Assembly (NCBI GenBank): GCA_023388035.1
Contig: JAEWGY010000085.1
Location: forward strand, 1 to 8,483
Source of the DNA: Bacillota bacterium
GTDB lineage: Bacteria; Bacillota_I; Bacilli_A; Erysipelotrichales; Erysipelotrichaceae
DNA: 8,483 bases
Direction: 5' to 3'
Shown here: piece by piece, positions 1 to 6,196 of the stretch
How the letters are laid out: each line of letters opens with the position of its first letter
Position numbering within the stretch: the first letter of the stretch is position 1
The notes under the pieces: model-generated
Told to the model about the DNA's origin: nothing
The model's database searches: none
What the model saw: only the letters and a program-made list of their open reading frames with translations
Program-made: the position numbers and the translations under genes

Positions 1-1643
1 CTGCTAATGGTGAAGAGTATGCTGAAGTAACAGCACATGACTTTGTAACTGCTGCGCAGTATGCTGCTAAATTTAAAGTTTCATCTTCATGGTTTTTCGA
101 AGAATTCATTCAAAATTTTGCACAGTATGCAGCTGGTGAAGTTAGTGAATCTGAATTTGGAGTTAAAGCTTTAGACGATTATACATTAGAATATACTTTA
201 GTAGGACCTAAGCCTTACTTCTTATCATTCACTCAATATTCTGTTACATATCCAGTTAATAGAGAATTCTTACTTTCAAGAAGTGGTTGTAGCTTTGAAG
301 AACCAAGTCTTGAATCATGTACCTTTGGTTCTTTAGAATTAGATAGTATTCTATATAATGGACCATATGTATTAACTGCAAATGATTCAAAATCTAAGAT
401 TGAACTTACTAAGAACCAAAATTATTGGGATAAAGATAAGGTTCATTTAGATAAGATTACTTTCTTATACGATGATGGTAAAGATAATAAGTCTGTATTA
501 AAAGGTTTTGAAAATGGTGTATACGCTCAATTTGCTTTAAGCCCAAGCTGGCCTGACTATGCTGATTATTTAAAGAAATTTGAAGAATTTGTTAATGTTA
601 CTCCACCTAATGTTTCTTCATTTGGTATTAACTTAACCTATAATAGACATGCTTTCAATAATACTAGCAAGAATGAAGCTGAAAGAGAAAATACAGCTAA
701 AGCTTTATTAAATAAAGACTTCCGTTTAGCTATTCAACATTCTATGGATAGAGTTGCTTATCTATCTCAATCAGCACCACTTGAAGTTGCTACTCAAACA
801 TTACGTAACTTAAATAACTTCCCTGAAATCGTTGTAAACTCTAAGGGTGAAACTTATGGTAAATTAGTTGAAAAAGCTTATCAAAAATTAACTGGTAAAG
901 AAATTTCATTAGCTGATGGCCAAGATCCATTCCTAAATAAAGATTTAGCTTTAGAACATATTAATAAAGCTAAAGCAGCTGGTATTAGCTTCCCTGTGAC
1001 TTTAGACCATGTATTTATTAATGAAGGTTCTGAAGTTTATACAAACCGTGCTAGATCAATTAAGGAATCAATCGAAAAGAATACTGATGGTCAAATTCTT
1101 GTTAATATAATCGGTTTACCAAAAGATGAAGTTTATCGTATCGCATATCGTTCACACGATCCAGCAGAACAAGATTTCGACTTTAATACTTTCTCAGGAT
1201 GGGGTCCTGACTACTCTGACCCTAAGACTTTCGCAGATATTTACCGTTCTGATATTAACTCTGCTTATCTAAGTAAACTTGGTTTATATCCAGAAGGTGA
1301 AAATGCACAAAGTGATACTGTAATTAAGACTATTGGTCTTGATAAGTATACAGCGTTAGTTAAAGAAGCTGATAAAGAAGTAAATGATCTTGATAGAAGA
1401 TATGAATTATATGCTGAAGCTGAAGCATTCTTTCTATCAGAAGGTTTATACATCCCAACTTCACAACAAACAAGAGGCTTTGTAGTTTCTAAGTTTGTAC
1501 CTTTCCAATCTGCAAGACAAAATAGATCACTTGTAGGTAATTCTAGTTACAAGTTTAAGAATGTTAAGGTTCAAGCTGAAATTGTTACTAAGGCTCAGTA
1601 TGAAGCAGCTAAGGCTGAATGGGAATCAAAATTAGCTAAATAA
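1..1643 (+). CDS. oppA: Oligopeptide-binding protein OppA, 5'-truncated by window edge
   Basis: This is the solute-binding subunit of a peptide ABC importer (SBP_bac_5 family), which captures oligopeptides outside the membrane and hands them to OppBC. The frame is open from base 3 and gives 546 residues before TAA. The Met codon at 744 is internal, because family sequence continues upstream of it. Family landmarks, in fragment numbering, are an early VTAHDFVTA stretch, YPVN at 83-86, NYWDKDK near 140, FRLAIQHSMDR just before and around 248, and GWGPDYSDP near 399. The N-terminus, expected to hold a lipoprotein signal and lipobox, lies outside the window, so perhaps 50-100 residues are missing. 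Two cysteines (fragment C96 and C106) sit in a short segment after the YPVN region and could form a disulfide; they are the only cysteines visible. Substrate specificity cannot be read from sequence, but a full set of oppBCDF genes follows, which supports peptide uptake. Confidence 0.93.
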   Translation, partial: ANGEEYAEVTAHDFVTAAQYAAKFKVSSSWFFEEFIQNFAQYAAGEVSESEFGVKALDDYTLEYTLVGPKPYFLSFTQYSVTYPVNREFLLSRSGCSFEEPSLESCTFGSLELDSILYNGPYVLTANDSKSKIELTKNQNYWDKDKVHLDKITFLYDDGKDNKSVLKGFENGVYAQFALSPSWPDYADYLKKFEEFVNVTPPNVSSFGINLTYNRHAFNNTSKNEAERENTAKALLNKDFRLAIQHSMDRVAYLSQSAPLEVATQTLRNLNNFPEIVVNSKGETYGKLVEKAYQKLTGKEISLADGQDPFLNKDLALEHINKAKAAGISFPVTLDHVFINEGSEVYTNRARSIKESIEKNTDGQILVNIIGLPKDEVYRIAYRSHDPAEQDFDFNTFSGWGPDYSDPKTFADIYRSDINSAYLSKLGLYPEGENAQSDTVIKTIGLDKYTALVKEADKEVNDLDRRYELYAEAEAFFLSEGLYIPTSQQTRGFVVSKFVPFQSARQNRSLVGNSSYKFKNVKVQAEIVTKAQYEAAKAEWESKLAK

Positions 1644-1665
1644 TTATCATTTAGCGATATAAATA

Positions 1666-1674
1666 TGATACAAT
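1666..1674 (+). promoter_or_regulatory. Candidate extended -10 promoter for oppB
   Basis: TGATACAAT matches the extended -10 consensus TGnTATAAT with one mismatch. The best upstream -35 candidate is TTATCA at 1644-1649, with a long 19-bp spacer, so the -35 is weak. Transcription would start near 1681, inside the left arm of the adjoining hairpin. The site lies between oppA and oppB and could give oppBCDF its own transcript in addition to read-through from upstream. In AT-rich DNA such matches also arise by chance. Confidence 0.35.
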
Positions 1675-1677
1675 ATT

Positions 1678-1708
1678 GAAACTAAGAGATTTAATATCTC
1701 TTAGTTTC
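1678..1708 (+). terminator. Perfect 13-bp hairpin between oppA and oppB, attenuator-like
   Basis: The arms GAAACTAAGAGAT (1678-1690) and ATCTCTTAGTTTC (1696-1708) are exact reverse complements around a 5-nt loop, TTAAT. The sequence after the stem is only moderately T-rich (GTCTTGTATAG), so this is a leaky terminator at best. In operons of this type, a hairpin after the binding-protein gene often ends or protects most transcripts, so that OppA is made in excess over the membrane and ATPase subunits. It may instead be a 5' stabilising stem-loop for a transcript starting near 1681. The inverted repeat is certain; its role is inferred. Confidence 0.6.
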
Positions 1709-1736
1709 GTCTTGTATAGATAAAGGTTGGTGAATC

Positions 1737-3221
1737 ATGAAGAGTTATATATTTGGACGTCTCATACGTTCTATTATTTCGATATTTATCGTTGTTTCCA
1801 TTGTTGTATTAATGGTTTTTTTAGGTTTACCTGAGGATTACATCTTTAAAAACGACCAAATCCTTACTAAACTTGGGGGTAAAGTCGATGAACAAAACAA
1901 CTATAAATATGGAAAGTTAAAACAGTTAGGATATTCTGATTTCCTTATCCAAAATGAAATGTGCATACTTAGTGATGATTTTAATGCCTGCATGGATCCA
2001 AGTAGCGCTAAGGCTAAGGAAATTAAAGACTTATACATTTCAAAAGGCTATACAGTACAAGACTATGTAAAGCGTAGTGGCTTTTTTGCGGTTAAACGCT
2101 ATAATGCTTTTGAAATATTATTAAATTTCTATACTCGTTTTATTCAAATAGATCATCCTAATAAAATTCAAGATCCAAATAATCCTGATTTAGAAAGAAA
2201 AATTGAATTCACCTTAGATCATAATGGTATTCCGGCAATAAGATGTTCGGGTTGTGATAATCGCTACCTTTTATACTTTGACACATCATTCCCATTTATT
2301 CATCAAAACTTTATTTCTTTTGATTTAGGATATTCGCATCCGACCTATGCTAATATTAAGACTTTTAATGTAATTACTAATGGTCAAGGTAATTTAAAGA
2401 ATAAGGAAGTTACCTTTGAAACTGGAGTAGTTCAAAGTTCAGCAATTAATCTTCATAAGTGTAGATATCGTGATGCTGATTCTATCACAAGACTTGATCG
2501 TAATAAGTTTAATTCTAATTATGCCGATTGTAAGAATAATTATACTTCACCATCAATGATTGGTACATCTTATATCTTTGGTATTTCTTCATTAATTTTT
2601 GCTTATTTAATAGCTATTCCAAGTGCTATTTATATGGCTCGTAAAAGAGGAAAATGGCAAGATAAAATCGGTATTATTTATATCAATATTATGATCGCAG
2701 TACCATCACTAGCTTTTATCTTTTTCGCAAAATCAATAGGTCATTTCTTCGGTCTACCTGAAAAATTTGGACAATTAGGTTTTAATGATATTAGATCATA
2801 TATCCAACCAATTATAATTTTAGGTTTATTATCAACAGCAGGGCTTATGATTTGGGTGCGCCGCTATATGATCGACCAAGCTAATTCGGACTATGTTAAA
2901 TTTGCTAAGGCTAAGGGTCTTAATGAAAAGGAAATTTTTAATAAGCACATATTTAGAAACGCTATTATTCCGCTTGTTAATGGTATTCCAGGTTCAATCA
3001 TCTTAGCAATTTCAGGTGCGCTTATTACCGAAACTATTTTCGGTATCCCAGGTATGGGTAAAATGCTACCTGATGCTATTAATGCTGGTAATAATACAAT
3101 GGTAATCACCCTTGCTTTAATCTATACATCACTATCGATTTTCTCATTATTAATCGGTGATATCTTAATGTGTTTTGTAGATCCACGTATTCAATTAAAT
3201 AATAAAGGAGGTAGTCGTTAA
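1737..3221 (+). CDS. oppB: Oligopeptide ABC transporter permease OppB with enlarged cysteine-rich outer domain
   Basis: This is one of the two channel subunits of the peptide importer (BPD_transp_1 family). A first membrane helix spans about residues 8-30. The C-terminal core (about 272-494) has several further helices and the EAA-type coupling loop around 385-413 (DYVKFAKAKGL, then RNAIIPLV), followed by the TETIFGIPGMGKM motif. Usual OppB proteins are about 300-350 aa, and this one is 494. The extra length is in the outer loop, in two blocks around the conserved DLGYS motif (196-200): about 31-190 and about 213-270. The outer loop holds six cysteines (76, 85, 170, 173, 242, 265), including a CSGC motif at 170-173. 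The only other cysteine is C479, near the cytoplasmic C-terminus. Translation probably starts at the ATG at 1737. The upstream SD is weak (AAAGG at 1722-1726, 10 nt before the ATG), in contrast to the strong sites of oppC, oppD and oppF. The stop codon overlaps the oppC start as TAATG. Confidence 0.93.
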   Translation: MKSYIFGRLIRSIISIFIVVSIVVLMVFLGLPEDYIFKNDQILTKLGGKVDEQNNYKYGKLKQLGYSDFLIQNEMCILSDDFNACMDPSSAKAKEIKDLYISKGYTVQDYVKRSGFFAVKRYNAFEILLNFYTRFIQIDHPNKIQDPNNPDLERKIEFTLDHNGIPAIRCSGCDNRYLLYFDTSFPFIHQNFISFDLGYSHPTYANIKTFNVITNGQGNLKNKEVTFETGVVQSSAINLHKCRYRDADSITRLDRNKFNSNYADCKNNYTSPSMIGTSYIFGISSLIFAYLIAIPSAIYMARKRGKWQDKIGIIYINIMIAVPSLAFIFFAKSIGHFFGLPEKFGQLGFNDIRSYIQPIIILGLLSTAGLMIWVRRYMIDQANSDYVKFAKAKGLNEKEIFNKHIFRNAIIPLVNGIPGSIILAISGALITETIFGIPGMGKMLPDAINAGNNTMVITLALIYTSLSIFSLLIGDILMCFVDPRIQLNNKGGSR

Positions 3222-4138
3222 TGGAAGATTTGTTTCAAATTGTTGGTATCCAAAATAAAGATAATGAAAGAATAGCGGCTCCTCGTTACTCATATTGGCG
3301 ATCTGTATTTAGAAGATTCTTTTCTTCTAAGGTTGCGATAATAATGCTTGCGATAATTATTGTTGTAATTATTATGTCAATCATTCACCCTTTAATTTCA
3401 GGATATAATCATGACTTTGTGCCGCATATTAATGATCGTAGCTATCATTATTTAAAACCTAGCCTTGAGCATTTATTTGGTACTGATAATGTTGGTCGTG
3501 ATATGTTTGGAGCACTTTGGACAGGTACTCGCAATTCTTTATTTATCGCATTTAGTGCTACTTTAATTACGGTGACTATTGGTGTTATTGTAGGTGCCTT
3601 TTGGGGTTATTCTAAGAAAATGGATATCATTATGATTGAACTTTATAATATCATTGCGAACATCCCTTTCACACTACTAGTTATTATCTTAATGTATATT
3701 TTAGGGCCTGGTATTAGACAGTTAATTTTTTCATTATCAGTTACATCATGGCTTGGAGTTGCTTATTTTATCCGTGTACAAGTTATGATCATTCGTGATC
3801 GTGAATATAATCTTGCATCACGTTGCCTAGGTACACCAATTAGTAAGGTTATCATCCATAATATCTTACCTTTCCTTATCTCAGTTATCGTAACGACTGT
3901 TTCAAGGGATATACCTGCTTTTATTTCATATGAAGTATTCCTATCATATCTTGGTATTGGTTTAGATGTTAAGACTCCATCATTAGGTGTTATGATTCAA
4001 AACTATGCCTCAGTTCTTAACTCAGTTCCACACTTATTCTGGTTACCTGTATTTGTAGGTGCTCTTATTTCAGTAAGTTTATATATCGTTGGACAAACCC
4101 TGGCAGATGCCTCTGATCCAAGAACACATATGATTTAG
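3221..4138 (+). CDS. oppC: Oligopeptide ABC transporter permease OppC
   Basis: This is the second channel subunit, pairing with OppB (BPD_transp_1 family with an OppC-type N-terminus). Its 305 aa are of normal length. After a cytoplasmic N-terminal segment with SYWRSVFRRFFSSK (about 24-37), the first helix spans about 38-59. The OppC hallmark HLFGTDNVGRDMF follows at 84-96, then about five more helices. The EAA loop lies around 195-218 (REYNLASRCLGTPISKV, then HNILPF), and ISYEVFLSYLGIGL follows at 235-248. The protein ends in DASDPRTHMI, a variant of the usual DALDPR tail. The start is fixed by a strong SD, AAAGGAGGT at 3204-3212, and by the TAATG overlap with the oppB stop, which implies coupled translation and equal subunit amounts. 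Its one cysteine (C202) is in the cytoplasmic coupling loop. No outer-loop enlargement like that of OppB is present. Confidence 0.95.
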   Translation: MEDLFQIVGIQNKDNERIAAPRYSYWRSVFRRFFSSKVAIIMLAIIIVVIIMSIIHPLISGYNHDFVPHINDRSYHYLKPSLEHLFGTDNVGRDMFGALWTGTRNSLFIAFSATLITVTIGVIVGAFWGYSKKMDIIMIELYNIIANIPFTLLVIILMYILGPGIRQLIFSLSVTSWLGVAYFIRVQVMIIRDREYNLASRCLGTPISKVIIHNILPFLISVIVTTVSRDIPAFISYEVFLSYLGIGLDVKTPSLGVMIQNYASVLNSVPHLFWLPVFVGALISVSLYIVGQTLADASDPRTHMI

Positions 4139-4146
4139 GAGGGATT

Positions 4147-5211
4147 ATGGAAGAAAGAAAGATTATTTTAGAAGCAAAAGATATTATTGTTAAATTTAGA
4201 GTAAGAGAAAGAACACTTACTGCTATCCGTAATGTCTCACTAAAATTATATGAAGGAGAAACACTAGCAATCGTAGGTGAATCAGGTTCTGGTAAATCAG
4301 TCTTTACTAAAACCTTTACTGGTATGCTTGAAACTAATGGTGAAATTAATAATGGCGAAATAATTTTTGAAGGTAAAAATTTATTAGAAAATAAAACTGA
4401 TGCTGATTGGGTTAAGATAAGAGGTAAAAAGATTGCGACAGTATTCCAAGATCCAATGACTTCACTTAATCCGGTTAGAACGATTGGTTCACAAATTGCT
4501 GAAGTTATTATTAAGCATCAGGGTTTAAGTAAGGCAGAAGCCAAAAAACAAGCCATCGATTTAATGACTAGGGTTGGTATTGCTAATGCTGAAAAAAGAT
4601 ACGATGAATATCCTTTTATGTATTCAGGTGGTATGCGTCAGCGTATTGTTATTGCGATAACTCTTGCATGTCGTCCTAAAATCTTAATCTGTGATGAGCC
4701 AACCACAGCTTTAGATGTTACAATTCAAGCGCAAATAATTGAATTAATTAAGGAACTTTCTAAGGAATTTAAATTTACTACAATCTATATCACTCATGAT
4801 TTAGGAGTTGTAGCAAATGTTGCAGATCGCGTTGCGGTTATGTATGCTGGTCAAATTATTGAAGAAGGTAGTGTTGAAGAAATCTTCTATGAGCCAGCTC
4901 ATCCATATACCTGGGGCTTATTATCATCACTTCCACAGTTAGGTGAGAAGGGTGAAGAATTATATGCTATTGAAGGTACTCCACCATCACTATTTGAAGA
5001 AATCAAAGGGGATGCTTTTGCTCCTCGTAATCCATATGCCATGAAAATTGATTTTGAAATGGAACCACCTATCTTTAAAATAAGTGAAACACATTATGCT
5101 AAAACTTGGTTATTAGATGAAAGAGCTCCAAAGGTTGAAAAACCTAAGGCTATTAGAAATCTTCATGAAAAATTATTAAGACTTTACTCAAAGGAGGTAT
5201 CTAATGGATAA
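4147..5211 (+). CDS. oppD: Oligopeptide ABC transporter ATPase OppD
   Basis: This is one of the two ATPase subunits that drive peptide import from the cytoplasmic face. Its 354 aa are a normal length. It has Walker A GESGSGKS (44-51), Q-loop Q101 in VFQDPMTSLNP, signature YSGGMRQR (159-166), Walker B ILICDEPTTALD (179-190) and switch histidine H217. All catalytic residues are intact. The C-terminal oligopeptide-transporter extension (oligo_HPY) begins at AHPYTWGLLSSLP (251-263). The four cysteines found there in many OppD/DppD proteins are replaced here by D289, N295, D302 and T320, so no iron-sulfur cluster is expected. From memory, this matches OppD of several Bacilli. The SD AGGAGGG (4137-4143) overlaps the oppC stop codon, which supports the ATG at 4147. 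The end overlaps oppF by 8 nt. Confidence 0.95.
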   Translation: MEERKIILEAKDIIVKFRVRERTLTAIRNVSLKLYEGETLAIVGESGSGKSVFTKTFTGMLETNGEINNGEIIFEGKNLLENKTDADWVKIRGKKIATVFQDPMTSLNPVRTIGSQIAEVIIKHQGLSKAEAKKQAIDLMTRVGIANAEKRYDEYPFMYSGGMRQRIVIAITLACRPKILICDEPTTALDVTIQAQIIELIKELSKEFKFTTIYITHDLGVVANVADRVAVMYAGQIIEEGSVEEIFYEPAHPYTWGLLSSLPQLGEKGEELYAIEGTPPSLFEEIKGDAFAPRNPYAMKIDFEMEPPIFKISETHYAKTWLLDERAPKVEKPKAIRNLHEKLLRLYSKEVSNG

Positions 5212-6136
5212 GCGTGAAGTAATCTTAAGTGTCAAAGATCTTAAAGTTAGTTTTAGAAATGGTCGTAAAAACTTTGAAGCAGTAAAAGGTGTAAGCTTTG
5301 ATGTTTATAAAGCAGAAACCTTCTCCTTAGTAGGTGAATCAGGTTCTGGTAAAACAACCATTGGTAGAGCTATTAATCGTATTAATCCTAGTAGTGGTGA
5401 TATCTTTTTTGAAGGTGAAAAGATTAATGGTAAGATTTCAAAAACTTTAGATAAAAATGTTATTCAAAATATTCAAATGGTCTTTCAAGATCCAGCTGCA
5501 AGTCTAAACGAACGTGCTACTATCGATTATATTGTTTCTGAAGGTTTGTATAATTTTAAATTATACAAAGATGAAGCAGATAGGCAAAATAAGGTGGTTA
5601 AGGCATTAGAATCAGTAGGATTACTAGAAGAACATGTAACTCGTTATCCTCACGAATTCTCAGGCGGTCAAAGACAACGTATTGGTATTGCTAGAGCGAT
5701 GGTTATGGAACCTAAGTTACTAATTGCTGATGAACCAATTTCAGCTCTTGATGTATCAATAAGAGCACAGGTTTTAAATCTTTTAAAGAAATTCCAACAA
5801 GAAAAAGATTTAACTATCATCTTTGTAGCTCATGATTTATCAGTTGTTAGATATATATCGGATCGCATTGCTGTAATTCATAAGGGTCGTATTGTGGAGT
5901 TAGCTCCAACTGATGAACTCTTTAAAAACCCACTACATCCTTATACTAAATCATTATTATCAGCTATTCCTTTACCTGATCCTAAAATAGAAAAAGCTAA
6001 GGAATTAGTATCATATACAGAAGATGTGCATGATTATAGTAGTGATTTGCCTAAGTGGTTTGAAATAAGACCAGGACATTATGTTTGGGCAAATGATGCT
6101 GAAATTAATGAGTATAAAAAACAATTAAAAGATTAA
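5204..6136 (+). CDS. oppF: Oligopeptide ABC transporter ATPase OppF
   Basis: This is the second ATPase subunit, expected to form a heterodimer with OppD under the OppBC channel. It has 310 aa, with Walker A GESGSGKT (44-51), Q-loop Q95 in MVFQDPAASLN, signature FSGGQRQR (152-159), Walker B KLLIADEPISALD (171-183) and switch histidine H210. The short C-terminal extension starts at HPYTKSLLSAIPLPDP (245-260) and continues with VHDYSSDLPKWFEIRPGHYV (275-294), as in OppF proteins of Gram-positive bacteria. No cysteine is present. The SD AAAGGAGGT (5190-5198) lies inside oppD, and the ATG overlaps the oppD end in ATGGATAA, so translation is coupled. It is the last gene of the opp operon; a small hairpin and a new promoter follow. 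Confidence 0.95.
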   Translation: MDKREVILSVKDLKVSFRNGRKNFEAVKGVSFDVYKAETFSLVGESGSGKTTIGRAINRINPSSGDIFFEGEKINGKISKTLDKNVIQNIQMVFQDPAASLNERATIDYIVSEGLYNFKLYKDEADRQNKVVKALESVGLLEEHVTRYPHEFSGGQRQRIGIARAMVMEPKLLIADEPISALDVSIRAQVLNLLKKFQQEKDLTIIFVAHDLSVVRYISDRIAVIHKGRIVELAPTDELFKNPLHPYTKSLLSAIPLPDPKIEKAKELVSYTEDVHDYSSDLPKWFEIRPGHYVWANDAEINEYKKQLKD

Positions 6137-6139
6137 TTT

Positions 6140-6159
6140 AAGGTCTTTAATAGGACCTT
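6140..6159 (+). terminator. Weak hairpin after oppF, possible operon terminator
   Basis: The arms AAGGTC (6140-6145) and GACCTT (6154-6159) pair across an 8-nt loop, starting 4 nt after the oppF stop. The stem is short, with three G-C pairs, and what follows is TAATAATAAAA rather than a T-run, so termination would be inefficient unless a factor helps. Its place between oppF and a new promoter fits an operon end. The segment also contains a direct repeat of CTTTAATA (6145-6152 and 6157-6164). Confidence 0.4.
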
Positions 6160-6181
6160 TAATAATAAAAAGAAAATTTTG

Positions 6182-6190
6182 TGCTATAAT
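6182..6190 (+). promoter_or_regulatory. Extended -10 promoter for the PASTA gene
   Basis: TGCTATAAT is a perfect extended -10 element (TG, one base, TATAAT). No -35 hexamer resembling TTGACA is seen 16-18 bp upstream, which is tolerated by extended -10 promoters. The -10 box ends 6 nt before the ATG at 6197, so the expected start of transcription, about 7 nt after the box, falls on the A of that ATG. The mRNA would then have no 5' leader. Confidence 0.65.
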
Positions 6191-6196
6191 CAAAGT

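Noticed and set aside
744..746. ATG at 744 as the start of a short 299-aa oppA-like gene
   Set aside because: The frame is open and family-like all the way back to base 3, so this Met is internal to a gene cut by the window edge.
1265..1453. Minus-strand reading frame of 62 codons inside oppA
   Set aside because: It lies fully antisense to a clear family gene, has no SD of note, and its translation resembles no protein I know.
1678..1708. Hairpin as a riboswitch or T-box
   Set aside because: It is a single simple stem with no room for an aptamer, specifier loop or antiterminator in the 93-bp gap.
2891..3109. Minus-strand reading frame of 72 codons inside oppB
   Set aside because: It is antisense to the conserved EAA-loop region of oppB; its hydrophobic look follows from the opposite-strand code of the membrane helices.
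6179..6196. TTG start at 6179 adding six residues to the PASTA protein
   Set aside because: These codons lie on the extended -10 promoter, have no SD before them, and the added residues do not resemble a conserved start. The ATG at 6197 is preferred.
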